From Halorussus marinus (lineage in GTDB: Archaea; Halobacteriota; Halobacteria; Halobacteriales; Haladaptataceae): DNA of 64,000 nucleotides. The notes under the pieces were generated by a model that was given only the letters and a program-made list of their open reading frames with translations, searched no databases and was not told the DNA's origin. Position numbers and translations under genes: made by a program. Location of the stretch: contig NZ_SBIV01000005.1 of the NCBI RefSeq assembly GCF_004765795.1, positions 62,001 to 126,000 on the forward strand, read 5' to 3'. Shown one piece after another: positions 33,101 through 41,389 of the stretch; the first letter of the stretch is position 1; each line of letters opens with the position of its first letter.

Positions 33101-33831
33101 GTGTGGCGGTCCTCGTCGTAGTCGAACTCGCCCGAGTCGTAGTAGAGCGCGTCCATGTCCTCGGGGTAGAGGTCGTCCATGTACGCCCACTCGCCCGCGG
33201 GCAGGTCGCGGAAGACGAACGACACCGCCCCGCCGCCCGGCTGGGGGCTCATGAACCCCTCGCGAGTGCTATGGAAGTGCTCCCCGTTGTACGGGCCGTG
33301 GGATCCGATCCCGGTGTCGTCGTAGAGTTTGTCGTGGCGGACGACGAGGCTGTCGCCCTCCGGGCCGTCGTAGAAGAACATGTGGCTCTCCTGGTTCGTC
33401 GACCAGTTCCACAGTCCGTAGGTGCCGTACGCCCACGGCTCCTTCCAGTAGGGCTCGGAGAGCCACGGCGCGTAGTGGGGTATCTGGCCCCACGCCTGAC
33501 CGTTGTCGCTCACGTTGCCCTCGGGATCCCGGTACCGGTAGTCCATCACGGACTCGATCGTCGGCGAGCCGTCCCAGCTTCGGTTCGGCACGTAGCCGAA
33601 CTCCTCGGTCTCGTCGACGATCTCGACGTGCGGTCGGATCGTCTCCTCGGGGTACTCGGGGTTCTGATCGCCCGGTTCGAACGGTGTCACTTCCCAGCAC
33701 TCGTCGCCCTGTGTGATCACGTACCGGTTCGAAGCCTCCTGTGCGCCCGCGGTTCCGACCATGCCCGTCGGGAGGACGGACGCGACGACCAGCAGTGTCA
33801 GTGCGACGCTCGCTATCTTATCTACGCGCAT
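30145..33831 (-). CDS. large secreted PKD/CARDB surface protein with PGF-CTERM anchor
   Basis: 1228 residues. Sec signal (VDKIASVALTLLVVASVLP, cut near AGA|QE). About 33-370 is an aromatic-rich N-terminal domain I do not recognise. About 375-800 are five PKD-like domains (repeated WDLDGDGEYE). A poly-Gly hinge of 14 residues lies near 835. About 860-960 is a PGF-pre-PGF-type domain (VSVYGYDGAWERLDATM), then two CARDB-like adhesion domains. The end is PSVPGFGVGTAAVALLAAALLARRAK, a PGF-CTERM signal normally processed and lipid-linked by archaeosortase. It is probably a cell-surface adhesin or S-layer-associated protein. Many NxS/T sites suggest N-glycosylation. Confidence 0.88.
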   Translation of the reverse strand: MRVDKIASVALTLLVVASVLPTGMVGTAGAQEASNRYVITQGDECWEVTPFEPGDQNPEYPEETIRPHVEIVDETEEFGYVPNRSWDGSPTIESVMDYRYRDPEGNVSDNGQAWGQIPHYAPWLSEPYWKEPWAYGTYGLWNWSTNQESHMFFYDGPEGDSLVVRHDKLYDDTGIGSHGPYNGEHFHSTREGFMSPQPGGGAVSFVFRDLPAGEWAYMDDLYPEDMDALYYDSGEFDYDEDRHTRYGHRDNNYGAVPIESYDGNSDFTAHWRWGDHGTDGGAYRGLQNLGYGESITIEPYFNEESYHWSNYWWRYDEQNDTVTDWVVRRKGDDNVRLDMDEPVTITRGGECTNADLSADYDDPEVGGPVTFDAGTDAAEFYWDLDGDGEYERNRTDRTITHRYDANRTGERTVEVLAESAEGTESTDSIPITVRPAEPPTAAMSVASGDVGLPDYHVEGERLVFDASNSTDNGRIDQSSVTWTFGDDNSTVTGETRTAHRFDQNGSYEVSLTVADRGGREATVERTVEIEAPDTADPEASLDASPTAFEADTTVEFDASASDDNRGIAEYRWDLDGDGEYENATSDPVTSAVPPYRANGTYEAAVAVEDGNGNTDNATVALDVTPAEAPAIGNVTADGDAPAAATITAGDVVDLYANATDNVGITEYAWDLDGDGEYERTTAGATLSREFDAGTYDGSVRASDAAGHAATRGFSFTVDPGPDAELAVNASEVNATDPLRFDANGSTAPSNVTEYRWDFDGDGDPERTTGAGEDAVIHRYDASGTYTATVTIGTERGNANEAAVEVTVNEGERAIDDEDDGGSTGGSIGGGGGGGGGGGGGGSASPPAVVTQIERAGANATLVDVRNGRADETVSADLRETGVANATGVRFDRLDVNLDSDDAHVAFEAVASAKAPGEAPAPTASDRTLASLDVSAKYLEGGVENATVSFGVERAALGELRGAADVSVYGYDGAWERLDATMVEETDGGYRFEATTDGLGAIAVGADRTVEVADAALAETAVGPEGAVEATATLRNPGASDRTVPVSLALDGETVATERVSVPAGERTEVTLRADDVEPGTYEATLGGDELGDLTVEEGATGPSDVSVVDLSLSSSSIEAGETVAVTATVENAGGEPGTVDLTLSMFGEDLETETVEVPGGERREVTFEQRVDAGGTYTVGVNDETARLEVTGEDDSDADGQTPSVPGFGVGTAAVALLAAALLARRAK
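31312..31350. repeat. 9-bp microsatellite (GCCACCGCC x4) coding for a Gly hinge
   Basis: Four perfect tandem copies of GCCACCGCC (31312-31347) plus a partial copy encode the poly-Gly linker of the surface protein on the minus strand. In-frame slippage would change hinge length by three residues per unit. Confidence 0.85.
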
Positions 33832-33989
33832 GCGATGATACCGACCGTATTCCGCTGTTTCCCTTTGTTATGGACTTGCTGTCGGAGAATTTGGCATCGG
33901 CTACGCGCGAGTAGCTCCTGCAAGAACTGATCGAACGCCGCGCGTACCGGCTCGGTAACCGCACCGTACGGTCGGGGGTGGCCAGCGGG

Positions 33990-35891
33990 CTACTCGGTCC
34001 GGTCGCGCTCGTCGACCGCTTCGGCGTCGCGCTCGGTCACCCGGACCCCCTTCGAGGACAGGTGAGACATCTGCTGGCGCGCGAACTCCTCCTCGGTGGT
34101 GCCCAGCGTCGCGAGCACGTACAGCCGGGCGTTGCCGGTCGGGCGCATCGTCCGGCCGGCCCGCTGGGAGCCCTGCCGGCGCGACCCGCCGAGCCCCGAG
34201 GCCACGATCGCCAGTTCGGCGTCGGGCAGGTCGATCCCCTCGTCGCCGACCCGCGAGACCACCAGCGCGTCGCGCTCTCCCGTCCGGAACTCCTGTAACA
34301 ACAGCTCCCGGCGGGCGTGGCGCATCTCGCCGCTGATGAACGGGAGGTCGAGCGCCTCGGCGATCGCCGTCCCGTGGTCGAGGTACTCCACGAAGATCAG
34401 CGCCTTCGAGGTGGGGTGTTGGGCGAGCAGGTGGCGGATCTCGTCGAGCTTCGCGGGGTTGCTCGCCGCGACCCGGCGGCGCTCGTGGCCGTGGGCGGTT
34501 CCGTACTCGTTCCGGTAGGTCTCGTCGTCCCACGGGACGTATCTGATCTGGACCTCCGGCTCCTGAACGTAGCCCGCCTCGAACAGCGCGTCCCAGTCGG
34601 TGCCGATCGGCGGACCGACGAGGGTGAAAATCTCCTCCTCGCGGTCGTCCTCCCGGACGGGCGTGGCGCTGAGCCCGAGCCGGTGTTTGCTCTGGAGGTC
34701 CGCCGAGCGCCGGAACACGTTCGAGGGGATGTGCTGGCACTCGTCGTACACGATCAGCCCCCACTCGCGCTTGTCGAACAGCTGGCGGTGCCGATCCATC
34801 CCCGCGGTCTGGTAGGTGGCGATCGTGACGGGCCGGACCTGCTTGGTGCCGCCGTGGTACTCCCCGATCTGGCTCTCGTCGAGGGTGGTGTGTGCGAGCA
34901 GTTCCTCGCGCCACTGGGTGGCGAGCTCCCGGCTGGGGACCAGGATCAGCGTCTCGCCGCCCACCGCTTCGAGCACGCCCATCGCCGCGACGGTCTTGCC
35001 CGACCCGGGCGGCCCGACCAGCACGCCCGATTTGGTCTCGACGAACTCGGTGACCCACTCGCGCTGGTACGGCCGGAGATCGAGAGTCAGCGCCACGTCG
35101 AGGGGCTCGCCGGTTTCGAGGTCCCGCTCGTCCTGCACGGGGTAGCCCGCCTCGTAGAGGACGCGCTTGATCTCGGCGACCGCCCCCTCGGCGACCCAGC
35201 TCTCGGTGTCCGAGATCGGCGCCCGGAGCTGGCCCTCGTCGAGCTTCTGGCGTGCGACGTTGCCCATCAGGTCCTCGCTTGCGGCTTCGAGGACGACGTA
35301 GCCGTCCTCGTGGGTCGTCAGGACGAACTGGCGGGCGCGCTTCCACTGGCTCTCGATCCAGTCTTCGAGGTGGGCCGACCGCTCGGGAACCACGTCCCGG
35401 ACGGTCCCGAGCAGAGCGTCGAGGTCGTCGTACGGGGCGGCCCAGACGTCTTCCTGTCGGATTCGATAGAGGTACCCGCCCTCGCGGGTCGTCTCGACGA
35501 GGTGAGCGAACTGCGAGAGCTGGGCCCGGGTGAACTGGGTCGGCTGGTCGACCACCAGCTCGCGGCGCTTCGGAAACACCACCACGCGCTCGCGGTCGGC
35601 GACCGCCCCCCAGTCGGTCGGATACCAGACCACCGGGTCGGTCGAGACGTCGAGGCGTTCGACGCCCTCCTCGCCCGCCAGCCCAGCCAGTTCCTCGGCG
35701 GTCTCGGCCTGCGTGCGATCGAGCGCCCGCGCGACCTCCTCGGCGGTCACGACCGGGCGTCCGAACTCCTCGACGGCGTCGTGGAACGCCGAGACGTCGA
35801 CCGCCTCGGCGCGCTCGCCCTCGGCATCGTCCACCGCGCTCTCGTCCCCGTCGGCGACTTCGCCGCCGGCCTCGTCTCCGGTGTCGGTCAC
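33990..35891 (-). CDS. XPB-like superfamily 2 DNA helicase
   Basis: 633 residues from GTG 35891; a second GTG at 35897 is equally possible and no ATG is suitable. After an N-terminal acidic region comes a damage-recognition-like domain, then helicase motifs: I (GPPGSGKTVAAMG), II (VYDECQHIP), III (GLSATPVRED) and VI (QRAGRTMRP). The RED-like segment (SATPVREDDREEEIF) and overall layout match archaeal XPB/Ssl2. XPB melts DNA in repair or transcription. The archaeal partner nuclease Bax1, often adjacent, is not encoded here. Confidence 0.87.
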   Translation of the reverse strand: MTDTGDEAGGEVADGDESAVDDAEGERAEAVDVSAFHDAVEEFGRPVVTAEEVARALDRTQAETAEELAGLAGEEGVERLDVSTDPVVWYPTDWGAVADRERVVVFPKRRELVVDQPTQFTRAQLSQFAHLVETTREGGYLYRIRQEDVWAAPYDDLDALLGTVRDVVPERSAHLEDWIESQWKRARQFVLTTHEDGYVVLEAASEDLMGNVARQKLDEGQLRAPISDTESWVAEGAVAEIKRVLYEAGYPVQDERDLETGEPLDVALTLDLRPYQREWVTEFVETKSGVLVGPPGSGKTVAAMGVLEAVGGETLILVPSRELATQWREELLAHTTLDESQIGEYHGGTKQVRPVTIATYQTAGMDRHRQLFDKREWGLIVYDECQHIPSNVFRRSADLQSKHRLGLSATPVREDDREEEIFTLVGPPIGTDWDALFEAGYVQEPEVQIRYVPWDDETYRNEYGTAHGHERRRVAASNPAKLDEIRHLLAQHPTSKALIFVEYLDHGTAIAEALDLPFISGEMRHARRELLLQEFRTGERDALVVSRVGDEGIDLPDAELAIVASGLGGSRRQGSQRAGRTMRPTGNARLYVLATLGTTEEEFARQQMSHLSSKGVRVTERDAEAVDERDRTE

Positions 35892-36010
35892 TGGCACGCG
35901 GTAGGGCCGGCACGGACAAACGGCTTGCGCTCTGGCCGTCGCCGGCCGTCTCAGCTTCCGAACCGTCGCGGGGACCCGCCCGTTGCCTCGCCGACACGAG
36001 GCCACAAGGC

Positions 36011-36034
36011 TTATATATACTAGCTGACAGTCAG
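36011..36034 (+). promoter_or_regulatory. TATA box followed by an 11-bp palindrome
   Basis: TTATATATA (36011-36019) is the strongest TATA element of this region. CTGACAGTCAG (36024-36034), a perfect 5-bp inverted repeat around one base, lies between it and the expected transcription start near 36040. An operator here would block initiation of the downstream zinc-finger gene. Binding factor unknown. Confidence 0.55.
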
Positions 36035-36071
36035 GGTAACATTTGAATACCCCGAGTTTGAGTGAGCCAGT

Positions 36072-36215
36072 ATGGAAACGGGAACTGCGGCCATCGAGCG
36101 GTGTGCGTACTGCCGAGAGTGGGTGCCGATAACCGTCGTCGAAGTCGCGGCCGGCAACGACCAGATCTCCGCGTCGGTCGCCGTCTGCGAGTCGTGTCGC
36201 ACCGACGGCCGGTGA
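36072..36215 (+). CDS. 47-residue double-CxxC zinc-finger microprotein
   Basis: ATG 36072 to TGA 36215. Cys pairs CAYC (residue 11) and CESC (about 40) make a treble-clef or ribbon-like zinc site. It has a good TATA box 55 bp upstream and a palindrome just after it, so this short frame is probably expressed and regulated. It has no signal or membrane segment. It belongs to the same general class as the microprotein at 1822, but the sequences are not closely alike. Function unknown. Confidence 0.72.
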   Translation: METGTAAIERCAYCREWVPITVVEVAAGNDQISASVAVCESCRTDGR

Positions 36216-36365
36216 GCGGGCTCGCTCGGCGACCGCGCTCGAGAGTTCCTTTAACACCGGTCGCTCGCACCGACCCGTCGTCCCCGCTCGCGTCCTGCGG
36301 CCGAGACGCTCCCGTACCCCGCGCTAACCCCGACTCACCGTTCGGCCTCGGCGGGGTCGTCGTTA

Positions 36366-36731
36366 GGACACGCCCTCTCGGTCTCCGGCCCCGACGCGGC
36401 CGCGCCGACCCAGCTGACCGTCGACTCCCGTACCACCATCACCAACTCGGGCACGTACCTGCTGACCGCCGACGTCGAGGGCGCGGGCGACACCGCCATC
36501 TCCCAGTCGTGCGTCGAGATCCGCGTCGCCGACGTGACGTTCGACGGCGGCGGCCACGTCCTCGATGGCCGCGCCGAGAGCCACACCACCGGCGTCGCGG
36601 TCGAGCACGGCTCGGCGACCGTCCCGAATGCCACTATCGCGGACAACCTCGTCTGCGTCTCCGCGCTCGGCGCGACCGACCTCACCCTCGCCGACAACGA
36701 CCGCGCGCCAGACCGACCGAGCGCCGCGTGA
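36366..36731 (+). pseudogene. remnant of a right-handed beta-helix (NosD-like) exported protein
   Basis: An open frame without a credible start reads LTVDSRTTITNSGTYLLTAD, then VEIRVADVTFDGGGHVLDG, a TTGVAV rung and a TDLTLADN rung. This is the opening of haloarchaeal beta-helix surface proteins, where 'TTI...G.Y.LTAD' leads to 'V.FDG.GH.LDG'. Such proteins normally run for hundreds of residues after a signal peptide. Here the signal is missing and the frame stops after about 120 residues. I therefore call it a truncated, decayed copy. It lies in the 555-bp gap between the microprotein and the methyltransferase. Confidence 0.6.
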
Positions 36732-36769
36732 TCGCCCGGCTTTAGTGGCTCGGAGAACGTGTAAAACAC

Positions 36770-37357
36770 ATGACCGACGATCCCGCGACGTGGTGGGACG
36801 AGGCGTACGAGGGCGACCCCCCGTGGGAGAACGGCCGCCCGCAACCGGCGCTCGTCGACCTCGTCGAGGCCGGCGCCCTCGACGGCCGGATCCTGGACGC
36901 GGGCTGTGGCGCCGGTACCCACGCCTGCTATCTCGCCGCGCGCGGGCGCTCGGTCGTCGGCGTGGACGTCTCGGAGCGCGCGGTCGAGCGGGCGCGTCTC
37001 ACGGCCCGCGAGCGCGACCTCGACGCGACCTTCCGGGTCGGCGACGCGCTCGACCTCGACCCCGACCTCGGACCCTTCGACGCGGCGTTCGACTGCGGCC
37101 TGTTCCACGCGCTCGATCCGGTCCAGCGCGACGCCTACGCCCATAGCCTCGCGGGCGTGCTCCCGGCCGGCGGGCGCGCGTACGTCCTCTCTTTCGCCGA
37201 GCGAGCGCCCGCCGACTGGGGGCCGAACCGCGTCGCCGGCGCCGACGTTCGCGAGGCGTTCGCCGACGGGTGGCGCGTCCGGGACCTGCGTGAGGTTCGG
37301 TTCGAGACCAACGACACCGACGTTCCGGGGTCGCTCGCGGTCCTCCGGCGCGTCTGA
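36770..37357 (+). CDS. class I SAM-dependent methyltransferase (TehB/TPMT-like)
   Basis: 195 residues. The SAM-binding motif I is RILDAGCGAGTHACYLA, the acidic post-I residue is in VVGVDVSERAV, and motif II is FDAAFDCGLFHALDP. The start WWDEAYEGDPPWENGRPQPAL is typical of thiopurine/tellurite-type small-molecule methyltransferases, in which 'PPWE' contacts the substrate. Cytosolic and free-standing; the substrate is unknown but may be a thiol, selenium or tellurium compound or a hydrophobic xenobiotic. Confidence 0.88.
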   Translation: MTDDPATWWDEAYEGDPPWENGRPQPALVDLVEAGALDGRILDAGCGAGTHACYLAARGRSVVGVDVSERAVERARLTARERDLDATFRVGDALDLDPDLGPFDAAFDCGLFHALDPVQRDAYAHSLAGVLPAGGRAYVLSFAERAPADWGPNRVAGADVREAFADGWRVRDLREVRFETNDTDVPGSLAVLRRV

Positions 37358-37424
37358 GTCGCCCGGCGACTCGTTCTCTGCCCCTTCCCGGTCGTTTTTA
37401 GCCCCGTCTCGCTAATCGTTACCC

Positions 37425-39083
37425 ATGTCCGACCCCGATCTCGACAGATTCGTGTCCAGACGATCGACGACGTACGCGCCCAACGGCCTCGTCGCGACGA
37501 GTCAACCGCTCGCGGCGGAGGCGGGCGTCGAGATCCTCCGGGCGGGCGGCAACGCCTTCGACGCCGCCGTCGCCACGGCGGCGGCGCTGAACGTAGTCGA
37601 ACCCACCAGCACCGGCCTCGGCGGCGACGTGTTCGCGCTCTACCGGACCGCCGACGGCGAGGTGGGCGCGATGCGCTCGTGCGGCGGCGCGCCCGCCGAC
37701 GCCACCATCGAGAACGTCCGAGAGTCGCTGCGCGAGGCCGACGACATCTCCTCGTACTACCCCGACGACGGCGGCTACGCCGTCGACGACACCGAGGAGG
37801 CCGGAATGCCCTTCTACGGCCCCCACGCGGTCACGGTCCCCGGCACCGCCCGGGGGTGGGAGGCGACCGTCCAAGAGCTCGGCCGGCTCACGCTCGCCGA
37901 CGCGCTCGAACCCGCGATCGGATACGCCACCGAGGGGTACCCGGTGTCGGAGGTCATCGCCTCCTACTGGCAGGGCGCCGAGGAGCTTTTCACCGACGAG
38001 AACGCCCGCGAGGCCTACCTGTTCGACGGGGAGGCCCCGAGCGTCGGCGAGACCGCCCGGCTCCCGAAGCTCGGCGAGTCGATGCGCAGGATCGCCGAGG
38101 AGGGCGCAGACGTCGTCTACGAGGGCGAGATCGCCGAGCAGATCGCCGACGAGATACAGTCCCACGGCGGGTTCATGACCGTCGAGGACCTCGCGGCCTT
38201 CGAGCCGGAGTTTCTCGATCCGGTGTCGACGACGTACAACGGCGCGGAGATCTACGAGCTCCCGCCGAACAATCAGGGCCTGATCGCCTTAGAGGCGCTC
38301 AACATCGCCGAGGAGCTCGGAGCGGGCGAGCACCCGATCGACTCGCCCGAGCGCGTCCACTACTTCGCGGAGGCGACCAAGCGGGCCTTCCACGACGGCC
38401 ACCGCTACATCACCGACCCCGAGTACGAGGAGATCCCGCCGCTCGCATCGAAGTCGTACGCCGCCGAGCGCGCGGCCGACGTCGACGACACCGCCTCGGA
38501 CGTCTCGTTCGGGGTTCCGAACGCCAACGCCGAGGACGCCGATACGGTCCTGTTGACGGTCGCCGACGACGAGGGCAACGTGGTCTCGTACATCAACTCC
38601 CGCTTTGCGGGCTTCGGCTCCGGGCTGGTCGCGGGCGACACCGGCATCGCGCTCCAGAACCGCGGCTCGTCGTTCTCGCTCGACCCCGACCACCCCAACA
38701 GCCTCGAACCCGGCAAGCGACCCTTCCACACACTGATCCCCGCTGTCGCCGACTTCGGAGACGACGACTGGGCCGCGTTCGGGGTGATGGGCGGGTACAT
38801 GCAACCCCAAGGCCACGTTCAGGTCATCTCGAACATCGTCGATTACGACATGCCCCTGCAGGCCGCGCTCGACCAGCCCCGGTGGCGCTACCGCGAGGAC
38901 GGCTCGCTCGCGGTCGAAGGACGAATGGACGGCAACGTCCAGTCGAAGCTCGCCCGGATGGGCCACGACGTGCGGGTGCTCCCGCCGGTCTCGTTCGGCG
39001 GCGCCCAGATCACCCGCCGGGAGGGCGAGACGCTGTCGGGCGCGACCGAACCGAGAAAAGACGGCTCCGCGTCCGGCTACTGA
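37425..39083 (+). CDS. ggt: gamma-glutamyltransferase family Ntn-hydrolase
   Basis: 552 residues. The protein self-cleaves before a catalytic Thr, which aligns with the Thr in EDADTVLLTVADDEGNVVS. The N-terminal large-subunit half begins VATSQPLAAEAGVEILRAGGNAFDAAVA. The small subunit has FGSGLVAGDTGIALQNRGSSF and PGKRPFHTLIP. The second Thr/His of E. coli GGT is replaced (TVLL for TTHY), as in many GGT-like paralogues that act on other gamma-glutamyl amides. No signal peptide is seen, so it acts inside the cell. Haloarchaea use gamma-glutamylcysteine as thiol, a possible substrate. Confidence 0.9.
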   Translation: MSDPDLDRFVSRRSTTYAPNGLVATSQPLAAEAGVEILRAGGNAFDAAVATAAALNVVEPTSTGLGGDVFALYRTADGEVGAMRSCGGAPADATIENVRESLREADDISSYYPDDGGYAVDDTEEAGMPFYGPHAVTVPGTARGWEATVQELGRLTLADALEPAIGYATEGYPVSEVIASYWQGAEELFTDENAREAYLFDGEAPSVGETARLPKLGESMRRIAEEGADVVYEGEIAEQIADEIQSHGGFMTVEDLAAFEPEFLDPVSTTYNGAEIYELPPNNQGLIALEALNIAEELGAGEHPIDSPERVHYFAEATKRAFHDGHRYITDPEYEEIPPLASKSYAAERAADVDDTASDVSFGVPNANAEDADTVLLTVADDEGNVVSYINSRFAGFGSGLVAGDTGIALQNRGSSFSLDPDHPNSLEPGKRPFHTLIPAVADFGDDDWAAFGVMGGYMQPQGHVQVISNIVDYDMPLQAALDQPRWRYREDGSLAVEGRMDGNVQSKLARMGHDVRVLPPVSFGGAQITRREGETLSGATEPRKDGSASGY

Positions 39084-39290
39084 TTACACGCCCGCCTCCT
39101 CGTCGCCCGCCGGCTCCCCGGCGTCCCCGTCGATCGTGATCTCGGTCGGTTCCCGCGCGGCGCGGTCGCGCGTTCCGGCGTCGCCGGCGCTCCGGGATCC
39201 CACAGCGTATCCGATCCCGAACGCCAGCGCGAGCGCGAGCAGTCGGCCGACCGACGAGCGTCCCGCCTCGTCGTGGGTCTGATCTCCCAT
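39084..39290 (-). CDS. 68-residue hypothetical protein with one hydrophobic segment
   Basis: Starts at ATG 39290 (MGDQTHDEAGRSS); the longer frame would need a GTG at 39302. The segment SVGRLLALALAFGIGYAVGS is a single glycine-containing membrane helix, and the rest is charged and acidic. Its stop directly abuts the stop of the convergent ggt gene. Function unknown. Confidence 0.65.
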   Translation of the reverse strand: MGDQTHDEAGRSSVGRLLALALAFGIGYAVGSRSAGDAGTRDRAAREPTEITIDGDAGEPAGDEEAGV

Positions 39291-39345
39291 GTCGTAGCCC
39301 ACGGACGAGAGTGACTTTGGGGTTGGGGCGTCCCGACCCCGCTTT

Positions 39346-39720
39346 TCACCCCTCGTGGCGCCGAATCTTGTCGAGGAAGCTCGCGAGCGTGCCGCTCACC
39401 GCGACCGCCGTCACCTCTCCTTCGTCGCTGTCGTAGGTGAGCACGCCCGACTCCTCGAGCTTCGGGAGGTGGTTGTGGTGGAGCGCGGTGGCGATCTGGG
39501 TCCGAGTTATCATCGAGACGTCGTCGGGCGGCCGCTGGAACTCTCGGCCGGCGACCTGATCGGTGAGCCGTTCGATGGGTATCGGCTCGGGCTGGCCGTC
39601 GACGACCGCGAGCGCGTGGCGGCGGTAACGCTCGCTCAGTAACGAGAGGATCTCGTCGAGTTCGAGGTCCGCCCCGCCGTCGGTCTGCTCGGGTTCGTCG
39701 GTGGCGGGGTCGTCTGGCAT
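39346..39720 (-). CDS. winged-helix domain protein (haloarchaeal DUF7344-like)
   Basis: 124 residues. LDEILSLLSERYRRHALAVV and IATALHHNHLPKLEESGVLTYDSDEGEV make a compact winged helix, with the HHNHLPKLEE-Gly-hxxY pattern typical of small haloarchaeal DNA-binding proteins. It was not assigned a target. A CCTAAAC stretch (39743-39749; GTTTAGG on the coding strand) about 25 bp upstream could be its TATA, giving a leaderless message. It is on the same strand as SufB, 148 bp downstream of it. Confidence 0.82.
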   Translation of the reverse strand: MPDDPATDEPEQTDGGADLELDEILSLLSERYRRHALAVVDGQPEPIPIERLTDQVAGREFQRPPDDVSMITRTQIATALHHNHLPKLEESGVLTYDSDEGEVTAVAVSGTLASFLDKIRRHEG

Positions 39721-39867
39721 ACACGACTCAAATTCTTTCTCGCCTAAACGGTTATCGCATTCTGTCGGCGATCACCCGAGCGAGAAATACGCGCGTAACT
39801 GGCCGTAGAAGAAGCGAAACGTCCTCGTACCGCGTGAGGAAACCGGGCGACGAGGCCGACTCGGAGA

Positions 39868-41295
39868 CTATCCGAGGCTCCCCTCCATTTCGAGTTCGAT
39901 GAGCCGATTGAGTTCGACCGCGTACTCGATCGGGAGTTCCTCGGTGATTGGTTCGATGAACCCCGAGACGATCATCTGTTTTGCGTCGTCGTCGTCGAGC
40001 CCTCGAGACTGGAGGTAGAAGACGTCCTCGTCGCCGATCTTCCCCACCGTCGCCTCGTGGGCCACGTCGACTTTCGACTCGTCGATCTCCATGTACGGCA
40101 TCGTGTCCGACGTCGACTCGTTGTCGAACATCAAAGCATCACACTCCACCGACGTCGAGGAGTGTTCGGCACCCTCCGAGATGTGGACCAGCCCTCGGTA
40201 GTTGGTGCGCCCGCCGTCCTTGCTGATGGATTTCGACTCGATCGTCGAGTTCGTATGCGGCGCGTTGTGATAGACCTTCGCACCGGTGTCGATGTTCTGG
40301 CCCTCGCCCGCGAACGCGATCGAAATCTGGTTCGCCGACGCGCCTCGGCCCTTCAGCACCGAACACGGGTACAGCATCGTCGCCTTCGACCCCATGCTTC
40401 CGGACACCCACTCCATGCGCCCGCCCTTCTCGACGAGCGCGCGCTTGGTGTTGAGGTTGAACGTGTTCTTGCTCCAGTTTTGGACGGTCGAGTACTGGAC
40501 GTGAGCGTCCTCGCCCACGAAGACCTCGACGCCGCCGCTGTGGAGATTGTGACTGCCGTACTTGGGCGCGCTACAGCCTTCGATGTAGTGGACCTCGCTT
40601 CCCTCTTCGGCGATGATGAGGGTGTGTTCGAACTGGCCCATGCCCTCCGAATTCATGCGGAAGTAGGCCTGGACGGGCATTTCGACGGTGACGCCCTCGG
40701 GGACGTAGACGAAACTGCCGCCACTCCAGACGGCGCCGTGGAGCGCGGCGAACTTGTTGTCCGACGGGGGGACACAGGAGGTCATGAAGTACTCCTTCAC
40801 TAACTCTTCGTGTTCGCGGACGGCCTCGTCCATGTTGCAGAACACGACGCCTTTCTCCTCCCACTGTTCTTGCATGTTCTGGTAGACGACCTCCGACTCG
40901 TACTGAGCGCCGACCCCGGAGAGGGCCTTGCGCTCGGCCTCGGGAATGCCGAGTTTTTCGAAGGTGTCCTGGATGTCCTCGGGGAGGTCGTCCCAGCTGT
41001 CGGCGCCCTCGCGCTTGTCGACGTCGGGGCGGATGTAGGGGACGATCTCTTCGATGTCGAGTTGGGTGAGGTCGGGCTGGCCGGGCCAGTCGGTGGGCAA
41101 CGGCATGTTCTGGTAGTGCTCGAGCGCGCGCAGGCGCCGGTCGAGCATCCAGTCGGGCTCGTCTTTGTCCTCGCTGATCAGCCGCACGACCTCTTCGGTA
41201 AGGCCCTTGCCGGACTTGACCGCGGAGCTCTCCTCTTTTTTGAACTCGAAGCGCTCCTCGGTGTTGGTCTCCTGAAGCTCCTCGTCGGTACTCAT
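39868..41295 (-). CDS. sufB: Fe-S cluster assembly protein SufB
   Basis: 475 residues, full length. SufB forms the scaffold with SufC and SufD on which Fe-S clusters are built. Family signatures are GVVFCNMDEAVREHEELVKEYFMTS (two segments), HGAVWSGGSFVYVPEGV, NLHSGGVEVFVGEDA, NTKRALVEKGGRMEWVSG, and the conserved Cys in VECDALMFDN. The C-terminal EPITEELPIEYAVELNRLIELEMEG is typical. sufC and sufD, usually adjacent in haloarchaea, are not next to it: the flanking genes are a winged-helix protein and TatA. It may be a separated copy or a second paralogue. Confidence 0.95.
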   Translation of the reverse strand: MSTDEELQETNTEERFEFKKEESSAVKSGKGLTEEVVRLISEDKDEPDWMLDRRLRALEHYQNMPLPTDWPGQPDLTQLDIEEIVPYIRPDVDKREGADSWDDLPEDIQDTFEKLGIPEAERKALSGVGAQYESEVVYQNMQEQWEEKGVVFCNMDEAVREHEELVKEYFMTSCVPPSDNKFAALHGAVWSGGSFVYVPEGVTVEMPVQAYFRMNSEGMGQFEHTLIIAEEGSEVHYIEGCSAPKYGSHNLHSGGVEVFVGEDAHVQYSTVQNWSKNTFNLNTKRALVEKGGRMEWVSGSMGSKATMLYPCSVLKGRGASANQISIAFAGEGQNIDTGAKVYHNAPHTNSTIESKSISKDGGRTNYRGLVHISEGAEHSSTSVECDALMFDNESTSDTMPYMEIDESKVDVAHEATVGKIGDEDVFYLQSRGLDDDDAKQMIVSGFIEPITEELPIEYAVELNRLIELEMEGSLG

Positions 41296-41389
41296 ACGCG
41301 TAACTGCGTACCGAAGCCTCTTAACTTCGTGGCCGAATACGGGCGCGAAGAAACCGAAATCAGTTACGAACGCCGCGAAACGTATGGAA

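Noticed and set aside
33892-36257. Extended upstream frame of the XPB-like helicase from an ATG near 36257
   Set aside because: The added 120 residues are composition-biased, cross the promoter of the 36072 microprotein on the other strand, and match no helicase N terminus.
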